In this document: positions 47,849 through 59,716 of the stretch, in pieces | How the letters are laid out: each line of letters begins with the position of its first letter | Numbering within the stretch: position 1 is the stretch's first letter | Assembly (NCBI GenBank): GCA_012934845.2 | Contig: WNNJ02001468.1 | Location: 1-64,000, forward strand | Direction of reading: 5' to 3' | DNA from: Pomphorhynchus laevis | Lineage: Eukaryota; Acanthocephala; Palaeacanthocephala; Echinorhynchida; Pomphorhynchidae | Length of the DNA: 64,000 nucleotides | Made by a program: the position numbers and the translations under genes | The notes under the pieces: generated by a model | The model's database searches: none | Told to the model about the DNA's origin: nothing | Seen by the model: only the letters and a program-made list of their open reading frames with translations

Positions 47849-50756
47849 CAGGAGTTCTCAACCTGGGCGATATCGCCCACTAGTGGGCGAAAATATTTTC
47901 CACGTGGGCGATTTTGTTTGTGAAAATTGGTAAAAACATAGAAGTAAAATCTTATAAATTTTTTGATGTAAAAGTTTAAATTTATTTCTTAAACATTTAT
48001 TTTTAAATCTACACAAGATTTTAATGTTCACATGCAGGAAACTTTAACTTTTAAATGTGTAAGCCGTTTTTTAATTTAAAAAAGTCGAATTTGTTATTAA
48101 TTGCATGGTAGAAAATGATTTTTGGCACCATATTGATTTTTATTACAGTTGATATATTTCTTTCTAGTTTTTTTTATAAAAATTATCCCTTACTATGTCA
48201 AGAAATAAATAGGGCGCAAATACAGTGCAGAGTATTTAGCTTTTGGATTCATCGAAAGTCCCTATGAGAAAGATATTCCATTATGTCTTTTATGTCGCAA
48301 ACCGTTCTCTAATGAAGCTATGAAACCTTCAAGGCTCCTCGAACACCAGAAAAGAGTCCACGCTGAAAAATTAGATAAAGGAATTGAATATTTTCAAAAA
48401 AAAATTTTTTGAAAAAAGTCCAACTCTTACTAGTATGTATAAAAAACAAATACTTGAAAGTTCAAAAGGACTGATTTATGTTTTTTGTGTTTTAATGTTT
48501 TTTACTTTAATAATTCATTAATTTTTAGGACTGATTTCTTCCTATGAATTTTAAAAATAGAAGATACCAAAGCAATTATTAATACAATTCCACTAAGCAA
48601 CGATTTAATTAGAAGAATGGATAAAATGGCTGAATATGTTGAAGGACAGCTAATTGAAAAACTAAAAACTAGAAAGTTTTCTATTCAAATTGACGAATCA
48701 ACTGTTAGCGATAGTAGAGCCCTGCTGATGTCATATGTCCGCTTTATTGATGACGATTTTCAAATACACAAAGAAATGTTATTTAGCTTTTGGATTCATC
48801 GAAAGTCCCTACGAGAAAGATATTCCATTATGTCTTTTATGTCGCAAACCGTTCTCTAATGAAGCTATGAAACCTTCAATGCTCCTCGAACACCAGAAAA
48901 GAGTCCATGCTGAAAAAGTAGATGAAGGAATTGAATATTTTCAAAAAGAAAAAGAAATTTTTTAAAAACGTCCAACTCTTACTAGTATGTTTAAAAAACA
49001 AATACTTGAAAGTTCAAAAGGACTGATTTCTTCCTATGAATTTGCTGCACTAATCTCCAAAACCTGTAGCTCGCATTCCGTTGCTGAAAAACTATTAAAG
49101 CCCGCATTTGAGATTCTTCCCAAAACAGTTTTAAACATAGAAGATACCAAAGCAATTATTAATACAATTCCACTAAGCAACGATTTAATTAGAAGAATGG
49201 ATAAAATGGCTGAATATGTTGAAGGACAGCTAATTGAAAAACTAAAAACTAGAAAGTTTTCTATTCAAATTGACGAATCAACTGTTAGCGATAGTAGAGC
49301 CCTGCTGATGTCATATGTCCGCTTTATTGATGACGATTTTCAAATACACAAAGAAATGTTATTTATAAAGTATTTAAAAACAGATACAAAAGGAGCATCA
49401 ATATCCGAAGTTGTTGAATCTTGGTTCGGAAGAAAAACAAATACCATTTGAAAATTTGATATCATGTGCTACTGACGGAGCCCCTGCTATGATTGGAAGA
49501 CATAAGGGGTTTATTTCATTTTTAAAGAACATTTGTCCAACAATATTAACTATCCACTGTATTATACATCGTCATAACTTGGTGGCAAAGAACATAAGTC
49601 ATATTCTTCATTCTTCTTTAAGGCTTGTCATCCAAGTAGTAAACAAGATAAAGACAAATTCAAAGTGTGACAGATTGTTTCAGATTTTCTGTAAAGACAA
49701 TAATGAGCAATACAATAGATTACTTATCCACACTGAAATACGATGGTTATATAAAGGTAATTGCCTTGCAAGATTTGTTTGCATATTTGACACAATTATT
49801 TCTTTCATGGAAGAAGAAAATGAATTCGATAGAAGAGACGAGCTGAATGCCCATAAAAACAATGTAAACTTTATGGCATTTATTTTTAGAAAGCTTAATG
49901 AAATGTCGCTGAAATTGCAATGAAAACTTGTTACTCTGATCGACTGTAAGCGTACTATTAAGGCCTTTACAGAGAACATAGAAGTTTTTAACAACTTATT
50001 GAAGAGAAACTTTAAAAATACACAGGAGATGAAAAATGTAGTCTTTTCTTTCTGATCAAGACTAATTCAATTATTCTAAATACTTGTCTACTCTAAAGTA
50101 GAAATTTCTTAGTATGTTTTCGGATTTATTTTCTTTGTATATTAAGCCATGGATGATTGACCCCTTTGGCTGTGATATTGAATGTGTTGAAGAAAACATT
50201 CAAGAAGAACTTGTCAATCTTTAATGCAATGAAGAATTGAAATAAAAATAAGAAAAGGACGGAGAATTTGGATTATGGATGACACAGTCGGCAAAGTTTT
50301 TTTATTGTACGATTTGGACTGTAATGACCAATATTTTGCTGTGTTTTCCGTCTTCTTATTTAGTGGAATGTACTTTCAGTACAGTAAATAAAATAATAAC
50401 TAAAGAAAGAAAAAGAATAGACACATGTTCGAGAGGTGACGTGATAATGAAGCTTACAAACTTTAAGCCTAAAATTGAGGAAATAGTCAAAAACATCAAA
50501 ACCACATTAAATTTCTTTATTTATTTTTCAAATTCGGTTTATTTATTATTCATCGATAATCAAAATGAGGCTTGTAACTTTATAATACAGATCTACATAT
50601 TATGTTTTTAACATCCATATATCTACTGTTATTATTACATGAATAGTAAGATTTATATAAAATTTAAAACAGTTTTTCTGTCAAGGTGGGCGATATTTCT
50701 TAAAAACAAAAATGTTCAAAAGTGGGCGATGATTGAAAAAAGGGTGAGAAACACTG
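47849..50756 (+). mobile_element. hAT DNA transposon with target duplication
   Basis: Ends CAGGAGTTCTCAACCTGGGC and, inverted, CAGTGTTTCTCACCC, typical hAT ends. An 8-bp target duplication GATTATGC lies at 47841-47848 and 50757-50764. Length 2908 bp. The transposase is on the plus strand, of the ZBED/SCAND3-like group. The insertion is recent enough that the 8-bp duplication is perfect, but the transposase frame is broken. Confidence 0.95.
48233..50560 (+). pseudogene. hAT transposase, broken and internally duplicated
   Basis: BED-type zinc finger: CLLCRKPFSNEAMKPSMLLE followed by HQKRVHAE. Then RKFSIQIDESTVSDSRALL (start of the RNase-H-like core), SCATDGAPAMIGRHKGF (catalytic Asp region) and HCIIHRHNLVAKNIS. 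The C-terminal dimerisation part reads SSYLVECTFSTVNKIITKER. The stretch from the zinc finger to the first core part occurs twice in tandem (about 48233-48781 and 48782-49370). The first copy lacks a piece and carries a 60-base insert flanked by 'ggactgattt'. Several frame changes separate the blocks, so no functional protein is expected. Confidence 0.88.
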
Positions 50757-50919
50757 GATTATGCGAAATTTGAAGAGATACTCTGATAAAATGTTGCCAA
50801 GGGGAAAACAAGCTAACACGTACACAGTGTGTGTCAAATTTTTAATAAGTATTATTGTTCTATCCACTAAAATAAAATTCCATAGTTTCTCAATGATTGA
50901 AATAATACTAGCTAAAAAT

Positions 50920-51210
50920 TTAGCTAGTATTTTGATACACACTTTGAATACACACTTTGAATACACACTTTGAATACACACTTTGAATACACACTTTGAA
51001 TACACACTTTGAATACACACTTTGACACACTGTGTTGGAAAATAGGAAAATTTCCTATTTTCCAACTTGGAAAATAGGAAATTTTCCTATTTTCCAACAC
51101 AGTGTGTCAAAGTGTGTATTCAAAGTGTGTATTCAAAGTGTGTATCGAAATACTAGCTAAATTTTTAGCTAGTATTATTATTCTATCCACTAAAATAAAA
51201 TCTCATAGTT
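50920..51210. repeat. Foldback with 15-bp minisatellite
   Basis: Palindromic centre near 51061 built of 'ttggaaaataggaaa' and its complement, flanked by tandem 15-bp units (acacactttgaatac): about six on the left and two to three in inverse orientation on the right, then 'gctaaaaatttagctagta' on both sides. The unequal unit number shows one arm expanded or contracted after the foldback formed. Confidence 0.85.
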
Positions 51211-51408
51211 TCTCAACGGTTGAAAATTTCCAAATTTCCAACTTTTTCATACTCACCTTTTGCTATACACTATTGATTACGCGAAATTTGAGATGCTGTG
51301 ATATCAAAAACACGTTTACACATGCTAATCACGGTCTCTCTGATATCAAAAACACTGTTACCCTGCCTTTTTAGCGTTTAATGTAAAATTGTCAACACAC
51401 GAAACGGT
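51211..51408. other. Unassigned; partly similar to hAT flank
   Basis: 'attgattacgcgaaatttga' near 51272 resembles the DNA right of the hAT element (50757-50775), so this is a second copy of the same flank, without a transposon. Confidence 0.4.
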
Positions 51409-51548
51409 TGTTTGTTTCTATTCGAATTCTTATTGCCCCTCCTCGTCATATTTTGGTTTTATTTTTATTTTATTGTGTGCTGTCTTTACTTATATTGCAG
51501 TTATTATTTGGAATTTTTCTTCATTTGTAGTTTGTTTCTATTCGAATT
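51409..51548 (+). mobile_element. LINE-B, 5' untranslated part left of an insertion
   Basis: Starts gtttgtttctattcgaattc; the same phrase returns at 51531, giving a monomer of about 122 bp, and the start of a second monomer is cut at 51548 by LINE-A. The continuation is at 55425 (ctattcgaattcttatgcgc). Tandem 5' monomers of this kind act as promoters in some LINE families; here that is inference. Confidence 0.75.
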
Positions 51549-51893
51549 AAATAAACAAATAAATATTTTCTTAATAGAAAGATAACATAAGGCAACAGAA
51601 CAGAACACAACACATCAGCCAGTACTTAGACAACGTTCGATACACGGCAGAACCAAAATTGTTCATCTTAGTCTTCCAAAACCTCCTACAAGCTGATGTC
51701 CAGAGGAATCAGATCCCTCCAACCAATCCAACTCGCCGCCTTACCACTGAACCACCCGCCAGGTAAGCGGGACACGAGCAGCTTCAAGAACCTTAGCCTT
51801 TGCTCAGGGGGACGTCCTCTTGAGAAGAAGACGAATCCCGAGATAGCCCAGGTACCACAGAGACGTACCTGAGATTTCTCCCTTAATGATAGG

Positions 51894-53433
51894 CTAAGCC
51901 CGTTTCAGGGCCAATCTAGCTCTCTTCAGGATATGTTTAAGTCTATCCAGGTCAGCTTTCGCCGACCAATTCACCGTAACGGTGAACCCCAGGTATTTTA
52001 CTCGACTTGAGAAGGTGGGGAGTGGTTCAGAGGCAAATATGGAGGAGAGTGCTAATCTCTTAAGGTTTTTCTTCGTCGCAGGGGTGCCATGAAAACCAAC
52101 CACCTGCGATTTCGAGGAGTTTAAAATAATGTTGGACTTGGGAAGCTGGTATTTTAATCTCAAAAAGAACTGGCAGATGTCAGAGACTACGTCTTTGCAC
52201 CTGAGTCCAGAAAACAGGGCTGTGGTATCATCAGCGTATACCACTAGACGTTTTTTGCGTTTAAATATTTTGAACAGTTGAATAGAGGCAGCAAGATACA
52301 AGATAGGAGAAAGTGGTGAACCTTGATGCACTCCTGTAATATGGTAGAACTGACGTGCATCAGGGTCGTCTTCATAAAAGAATCGCTTGGTATACAACAG
52401 TATCTCCACCCTGTTAACAATTCTCGCAGGCAACCCGAGGGACCTGAGATAAGAAATCACAAAGGGAATGGAGATACGGTCAAATGCGGCAGAGAAATCA
52501 AGGAAAACAGCCACAGCGAGTTGATTGCTATTCTCTTGACAAAACTGCTGCACCTCACCTACTGCTGAATGGACCGAGCGACCTTTAACGAACCCATGGA
52601 AACCAGGTGGGATTAAATTATGCCTACTCAGATGGACGCGGATTCTACGCGCAAGCGCTTTTTCGTAGATCGAAACGAGGGAATTTTGAATCGAGATGGG
52701 CCGCAGGTCTTTTGGAGAGCGAACCGGATTTCTCTTAGGGATAAAAATTCTCTTGCTAATATTGATGCCGGCTACATCAGAGTGCGATGCTAAAAGCATA
52801 GTGACGGTCACTTCTCTCTCTTTAGATCGGCTGTTAAAAGCTGACAGACCCTAGAAAAGAGTGGAGCGGTGGACTTGGAGGTGCCCGGAAGAGAACCCCA
52901 GGCATTCAAGATCTCTGGAACAGAGAGATCCCTACTCCTAAAGTCCCCCCAAGGCGGGATTGGTTGCGGTGATTGCGTGGCTCCATGATTATGTAGGGCA
53001 AGTGACTCCTCCAAGACATTAGCAAGACCGATGCTACCAATCTACCCAGATGCCCTTCTGCCTCCAACAAACAAATCTCTCTTTCTTGAACATCTTCCAG
53101 GAAGACCGGGACGGATTAAGGGAAGCAATGCTTGCCTTATTTTTACCCAGCTGGAACCATATCTAGAGCTAAGTATTCTTTCGAGAGAAGTTGACGTGCA
53201 GAAGAAGAGAGATTGGGAAGATGGAGCATATGTGCAAGGGTCTTGAGCTTTGTTTGAGTGGGATTAAAAAGGCGACGTTTATAGGTAGTCGATAAAATCC
53301 CGGTAGCTTGCGAAGAGAGGTAGGAATTGGATTCCGTTAAACTCTCATTCCCAATTCGGGGGAAGCGCCGGGCAGCTGCCTGAAAGATCGTCACTCTGAT
53401 TGGATCAAAGTGGAATTTTTTCCGAAGCAGCAT
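51894..53433 (-). pseudogene. LINE-A ORF2, reverse transcriptase part
   Basis: The frame 52811-51894 (305 codons) has DLRPISIQNSLVSIYEKALA, GFHGFVKGRSVHSA, AVAVFLDFSAAFDRIS (motif A), GVHQGSPLSPILYLAAS (motif B; the usual Pro is His) and LVVYADDTTALFSG (motif C). Upstream pieces at 53433-53143 and 53014-52808 carry the stretch between endonuclease and RT (PIRVTIFQAAARRFPRIG; MEESLALHNHGATQSPQPI) in different frames, so ORF2 is interrupted more than once. The protein ends ARLALKRA, followed by the 3' untranslated region. Confidence 0.9.
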
Positions 53434-53579
53434 GTCCTCTTCTATCCGCTAACGAATTAGGTAATGAGAGGTGAACAGATGTTGACGCGACTGTTCAGTA
53501 CAGAGGGGTTTTAACAACCACCTCTGATGAATTAGTAGAAAGTCGAGAAGTGAGTTTGTTGTAGATCAATGAAAGGTAG

Positions 53580-54090
53580 GGGATGGTGGTTTATGAAAGA
53601 AGTACCGGTTCCTAGCTCTGCGGAGTGCTGCATTAATCCAACGACCAGTTCTATCGTTAAAATCACCTAGTACTATGTCATAGCCGCTATCAATGATCCG
53701 ATCCAGGAGGTCACGATTCTTGTGAATCTCCACTGGACGAATGTAGACGTTGGCAAGACTGAAACGTTTACCGTTCTTTCAGAGAGAAACTACTAAACAA
53801 GAAAGGGCTGGACAAGAATAATTTAAAAGAAGAGATGATCTTAAAGAGCATTTAACTAGGGTCAAGAGTCCTTGAGATGAAGAGGAGTGAGGCGGGGTTA
53901 TGTACGGAGTATAGTGGGAACAAATGTGCTTAAGGATGAATCGAGTAATGTCCTGGGGGAGACGGATAGACCGCGTCTCCTGAAGGACTATAACATCTGC
54001 ATCTCGACCTGAGAGAAGTCTAAGGGCCGAAGCTCCTCCCGAATTCCACTGAACAATGTTAAGTGAAAAAGGTTCACCGATACTTGACAT
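53580..54090 (-). pseudogene. LINE-A ORF2, endonuclease part
   Basis: Starts MSSIGEPFSLNIVQWNSGG, then DADVIVLQETRSIRLP, the APE-type endonuclease with the catalytic Glu in QET. The frame changes near 53780; beyond it the conserved DIVLGDFNDRTGRW block is readable around 53700-53640. Same protein as in LINE-B at 60754. Confidence 0.85.
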
Positions 54091-54365
54091 AGAGTTGGCT
54101 CAGTTATACGGGATTACCGGACCCTAAACATGACTAGAGATAGAAGGGTTACCCCCTCCACCACTAGCCAGCTCCACGACCGGCACTACCCCGCGGGCAG
54201 CATCATCATTTTCCAGGGAGATTACAGGCTGATAAGAGCCCCTTGCCTTCTTTTTCTTAAGGTCACTAATCTTTAGAGGGGGGCACTGTTTCCAAACCAG
54301 GACGCTTGTTTGAAACAGGCCTCTGAACATCTGGATTCACAGGCTGCCGGCAGCATAGTAAGTTT

Positions 54366-55384
54366 CATAAGTTGGAAATCAAGGCTTCCAGACGGTTACT
54401 GGATGCCTGAATTTTAACATCCATAAGTTTCAAAATATCAATGTCAGTCATCTTCCGTTCCGACGGTAAAGAAGAAGTAACACGGTGATCAGCTGCAGGA
54501 CGCTGTTTTGAGAATAGGTTATAATACTTCTTAAAAAGAGGACATCCCCTGGACCAGGAGGGATGACCATCTCCACAATTACAGCAGCAAAGGGAAGCAT
54601 CACATTTAACTCCAGAGGTAAGGGAAGAGCAGTTCCCGGAAGAACAGATACCGCAAATTCTAGGTAGACTGCAGGACGACTCCCAGTGCCCCTACTGGTG
54701 ACAATTGTTACATTGAGAATATGTTAAACCATCCTCATCAATCTTAATGAATTTCAGGTTAAACCCTAGAAATGGGTTCGTACAGGAGCGCTCCAGTACA
54801 TCTGCTTGAGATGAATCAGCAGTGGCAAAAGCCACAGGGACTTCCAGACCAGCTTTATTAACTACTCTCCTCAGAGAGGATAGCTTAAATAGTGCTTTGA
54901 GGGAGGCTACATCTTCCTCCTCCAAATGAGTGGGGAAGTTTGTAATTTTTAGTGTAGCCTGAATAGGCTTAACATAAATCTTACCAAAGTCTTTTAATTT
55001 GAGATCAAAATAAGATGCATAATCAGTAAGAAGGTCCGAATTACCGAAAGAAACCTTTAAACTGTTATCGAAGTTTCTAACCGAATAAACAGGATTCTGT
55101 TTCGGCACTTTAATGCAAAATCACGTAGGAATACATTAAAAAGATCTTGCCTTTTTATTGGAATAGTACTAGTGATAATACATAAATTCTTGGTTTTAGG
55201 AATAGGGGGAAGAACACCCCCCATCAGCATGCAATTTTAAGAAATCTCTTACCTTGAGCTCCACAAGTGTTGAGAACTTACCACCAGAAACAGACGAAAT
55301 TCCACCAGGAACAGACGAAAATTCTTTTGAATTTGAACAAATTTTGGAGGGTTTTGATCCTCCGCAAGCGCAACAATCGTACAT
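54366..55384 (-). pseudogene. LINE-A ORF1 with zinc knuckles and in-frame TAG
   Basis: ATG at 55384 (MYDCCACGGSKPSK), a frameshift near 55120-55100, then SLKVSFGNSDLLTDY and the knuckle region. Within the first knuckle it reads CNNCHQ, TAG, GHWESSC; downstream, in the same frame, ICGICSSGNC and CCCNCGDGHPSWSRGC follow and the frame stays open to about 54366. ORF1 proteins of this kind bind element RNA. The TAG lies at the same codon as in LINE-B. Confidence 0.85.
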
Positions 55385-55517
55385 TTTAAGTTATCAAGAA
55401 GCGTGATTGTTAATCGTTGAACTGCTATTCGAATTCTTATGCGCCTACTCGTCACACTTTGGTTTTGTCTTAATTTTATTGTGTGCCGTCTTTACTTATA
55501 TTCGTTGTTTGTTCATG

Positions 55518-55767
55518 AAGTGCATTGACGGACGATCAAGGAATTTTGAAAAAAGCATTACACAGAAAACGATGGAAATTCCTGCTGGAATCAAGGGAAT
55601 GATGGCTAAAGAAGACTTTGGAACGACGCAATTGCAGGTTAGTGAGTTTTCTATTGTTGAAGGAGAGGGGGAATTACTTTCCCCAATCCCCAAAACAAAA
55701 AACCTGGGCATTATTACACTTTTGCAATCAATAGAAAGACATTCCTTGTATAACAGACTATTACGTG
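55518..55767 (+). pseudogene. LINE-B ORF1, N-terminal part
   Basis: ATG at 55518 (MKCIDGRSRNFEKSI). Contains GEGELLSPIPKTKNLGIITL and SIERHSLYNRLLR, matching the same block in LINE-A (GGVLPPIPKTKNLCIITS) and the fragment at 63530. Interrupted at its 3' end by the LTR-element insertion. Confidence 0.8.
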
Positions 55768-55851
55768 TGTACCGAGTAAATTCAAGCAGAGAAGAATAGG
55801 CTTTATTCTAATACATCTAGAATAACAAGTCAAAAGGTAAGTATCATTACA
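55768..55851 (-). repeat. 3' LTR of the Gypsy fossil
   Basis: 84 bp, TG...CA ends on the element strand, preceded by a purine tract (GTGGGGAGAA). It differs from the other LTR at two of 84 positions. The last codon of the element's coding region overlaps the LTR edge. Confidence 0.93.
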
Positions 55852-58800
55852 TTCTCCCCACGACATAATCATTTAAGTACGCAGGACTTCTTCGATTTCT
55901 TTGAGGTCGTAGTTCCCCATTTTCAGAACGATTGAAGTATCTCGTAGGGTAGTTGCTCTGGCACGTATTATCAGTATTTAAGAGAAATGATTCATCCTGT
56001 CTGGATAGTTCGTTTTCCTCGTTGTGATTGACCGTCTCATCGATATACTTCGTTGCATCCAAGTTTTCAGGGTTGACAGTGATTTCATCAGAACGCTTAT
56101 CTGAACGTGAATGAGAATTGCTATTTACTGTTGAATGGTCATTTATTGATGCCTGATCACACATTTTATCGCCATCGTATAAATTCAAAGTTTCAAGATC
56201 AAAGGGAATGTCTCCATCGGACGAGTTGATATTGAGGTTTTCGTCGACTCTGGGATACGGGGATAAATGTCGAGTTGATATATATATCTCCCTCCCGTTT
56301 TGTAACTTCACGAGAGCAAAATTGGGATTGGCGTACACAATTTCAGCTTTTTCCACAGGGTTCTCGTATTTGTTCGTTTTATTAAAGCGTCTTATTAAGA
56401 CTGGGCCAGGGTTTGATAACCAAGACGGAAGATCATGACCATTTATAGAGCGTCGGCTGAATGTAAAGAGTCGTTCATGTGGTGTGTGGTTCGTGGCAGT
56501 ACACAGAAGTGATCGAATAGCGTTGAGACATTGTGGTAATACACTTTGCCACTCATCTGTTTTCTTTCCGAGGTCATGTAAACGCAATGATATTGCCTTC
56601 CATAGTACACCATTAAGGCGCTCGACTTGACCATTGCCAGCAGGGTTGTATGAACTTGAATGAGTAATCGCCACCCCGTGATGAGAGAGGAATGACTGGA
56701 TTTCCTTAGAGGTAAAAGCCGTACCTTGATCAGAATGGATTGAAGCAGGTGAACCGAAAATTGAAAAGATCTGGGTTAAACAGTCTATGACAGTGTGTAG
56801 TCATATCAGAACATGGAAAGGCAAAGGGGAATCTGCTATACTCGTCAATGACGGTTAACAAATACCTTTTATTGTTCTTTGTAGGAATTGGGCCCTTAAA
56901 ATCCATAGACAAGCGTTCAAATGGCATACTTGATTTTATGAGTTTAGCCTCAGGTGGACGAAAAAATCTTGGTTTCAATATAGCGCAGCTTTTGCACTCG
57001 CTTGAAATATTCCTAACATCCGAGAGGGAAAATGGGAGGTTCCGTTTTTGCACGAAATGCCAAAGGCGAGTAATTCCCGGGTGGCATAATTGACTATGGA
57101 CTTTACGAAGATGCTGAAGATCATGATTGGTGAATGAGACAGAGTTGCAGAACGCGTCGCGAGAAAGAGCGTCAGCGGCATGATTGAGCTTCCCAGCTCG
57201 GTACTGGATATCAAATTTAAATTGGGACAACTCCAAACGCCATCTTAATATCTTGTCGTTCTTTATTTTGCTGTTGTGAGCACTGAACATGTATGAAACA
57301 GAACGCTGATCCGTAATAATCTTGAATGGTTGGATGTACAAATAGTGTCTCCAGTATCTTAACGCTTCAACAATAGCCAGCGCTTCCTTTTCAATGGCGG
57401 TGAATCGTTTCGCGTTTTTGTCGAGGGATCTTGAAAAGAAAGCGACAGGCTTACTATTTTGAGACAAACAAGCTCCAATCGATCGCTCACTTGCGTCTGT
57501 CTCTATCGTGAATGGCAATTCAAAGTCGATGGTTGACAAAGTGGCTTCAGCTATACGTTCCTTCAAAGTATGGAAAGCTTTCAGTGCAGAATGAGATAAT
57601 GGGAAAGACTGAGAATCAATTAGAGGACGAATCAACTTTGAGAAATCTTTAATCCAGGAACTGTAGTAGGCGAACAAACCAACAATACGCTTTAAGGATG
57701 CTGCGTTCTTGGGTTCCTCAAGGGAAGTAACTGAAATCACTCGATTGGGGTCAGGGGACATTTTTCCTTTAGAAATTTGGTAACCAAGTATTCGTATACA
57801 CGAAGACGCGAACACACACTTTGAATTGTTCAAGGTTATATTGTATTTTGTGGCTACGTTTAGAAAACGCTTCAGGTTACTGTCATGTTGCTCTTTACTT
57901 CTTCTGCCGATCACGACATCATCCAGATAAGCGTAGGTGTCTGTCAACTTCTCTCTATTAATTATCCCATTGATAACTCGTTGAAAAGCAGGAACGGCGT
58001 TTGTGAGACCGAATGGTAGACGATTGAAGTGATATAAGGATCCATTCGCCTCGAAAGCAGTATAATGACGCTCGTCACTGCGCAGCAAAATCTGATGGTA
58101 AGCTGATTTAAGATCGAGACAACTGTAAAAGGAATATGGAGCTAATTTGTTGATAAAATCATCAATTCGTGGAAGTGGGAAGGCGTCGAGCTGAGTAAAT
58201 TTATTGACAGTTTCCGAATAGTCAATAACCATCCGTCTCTTTTGATTCTGATTGACAATGAGTACTTGAGCGCGCCAGGGCGATTGACTTGGTTCGATAA
58301 TTTCGTCGGATAATAGTTGTTTGATTTGGCTGTCAATGAACTTTTCATCGTACGGATTTCTTCTACGAGATTTTGTTGCGATAGGATGGATGGATTCGTC
58401 CAGAAATTTGAATAGCTGAGGAGATTCAACTGTCAAAGCTTCTGCAGCTCCAATTGTAAAACAAGGCTCGGAACCGTTGAATTTCATAAGTAACGAAGTG
58501 TGTCTTGAAAGGAATGGCCGGCCAAGTATAACATCCGAACATAAAGACGACAAAATATGGAATTTTATATTCTTGTAAGGTCAGCCATCAGCTGATATAT
58601 CCGCTACCACGAATTGTCGTAATTTAGTCGAGAATGCGGTGTTCGCCATAGACACACGTATAGTTGAGGGGTTCGATGTCAGTTTGCACAAAGTGGAAAT
58701 ATCAGGTCTTATCAAATTGAGTGCACTACCTGTATCAATCAACGCATTTAACGAAACCCCTTTTATACAAATTTGAATTGTTGGTAGCGTCGCGGCAGAA

Positions 58801-59632
58801 TCTTGAAAGAAAGAAAAGCTACCTAGCACGGAATGGACACCTGTTGAAATTTGTCGTTTGGATTTACACACCCGTGCGAAATGACCCAACTTCCCGCAAG
58901 TACGACAAGTGATATTCTTAGCAGGACATCGATCTCGTTTGTGAATTGTATCTCCACAAAAGTAGCATTTGCGACGTTCTACCGAGTTACATTGTATTTG
59001 ACAAGGAAGTTCTTGTATATTTTCATGTAGTTCATTTATGGTCATCGATTCACAACCCATATTTAAGTTTGATTGTTCTGTGAAATGGCTTGCTTGAGTA
59101 TGCGCGTCTTCCAAAGTTCGTGCAAGCTCGTACGCCTTGGCTTTATTGTGTACCGCAGCTTCAAGCAAGCGTTGCCGAATTATTGGTCAGTTGATTCCTG
59201 CGACGAACGTGTCGCGTAAAAATAAATCTCGATGATTTTGAGCTGTTACAGCCTCGAATGGACATTCACGACCCAGAGATTCGATATGCCTTATGAATTG
59301 ATCGATTGTTTGGTTGGACGATTGGCGCTGATTACGCAATTGATGTCGCAGAAACAAATCCGTTTTCGATTTGACGTACGTAGTAGATAACGTCGATAAC
59401 GCGTCTTCGTAAGTTTCCGTTTCTCGAAAAAGGTCGTAAACCTCCGCTGAAACCAGGTTCGTTAAAATGTGAAATTTGTCACTATCGGACGGTGACTCCA
59501 AGGACGAAATGAATGTCTTGAAACGTATGAGCCAATGTCTCCAGGTGCGCTCGGCATTCGTGTCATCAGGATGCAATTCCAAGATGTTTGGCTTCAAGAT
59601 CTTGTCCATGGTAACAGTGTATTAGAATAAAT

Positions 59633-59716
59633 TGTACCGAGTAAATTCAAGCAGAGAAGAATAGGCTTTATACTAATACATCTAGAATAACAAGTCAAAA
59701 GGTAAGTGTCATTACA
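59633..59716 (-). repeat. 5' LTR of the Gypsy fossil
   Basis: 84 bp, starting at the right target duplication ACGTG and ending 23 bases before the first gag codon. The very short leader leaves little room for a primer-binding site; none resembling a tRNA 3' end was recognised. Confidence 0.93.

Larger units (their letters stand above)
51549..55424 (-). mobile_element. LINE-A, near full-length non-LTR element inserted in LINE-B
   Basis: Minus strand, 3876 bp, flanked by an 11-bp target duplication CTATTCGAATT (51538-51548 and 55425-55435). Order: short 5' end, ORF1 (55384 to about 54366), endonuclease (54090 on), RT (to 51894), 3' untranslated region of about 345 bases ending in an A/T-rich tail. 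The family matches LINE-B throughout. It is of the two-ORF APE-endonuclease type (Jockey/I/CR1-like group); exact clade not assigned. Confidence 0.92.
55768..59716 (-). mobile_element. Small Ty3/Gypsy LTR retrotransposon fossil
   Basis: 3949 bp on the minus strand with 84-bp LTRs and a 5-bp target duplication ACGTG (55763-55767, 59717-59721). Parts in order: gag-like region (about 59.6-59.2 kb), CCHC zinc knuckles and an aspartic protease with DTGSALNLI (about 59.0-58.6 kb), reverse transcriptase with FYSCLDLKSAYHQI and YAYLDDVVIG, RNase H with TIETDASERSIGACL, integrase with an HxxC zinc region and a core (about 58.5-55.9 kb). Pol order RT-RH-IN defines Ty3/Gypsy. No envelope seen. Broken by a few interruptions (about three). 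LTR divergence (2 in 84) suggests a fairly young insertion. It sits in ORF1 of LINE-B. Confidence 0.95.

Noticed and set aside
53031-53246. Plus-strand frame opposite LINE-A
   Set aside because: Shadow of LINE-A ORF2 on the minus strand.
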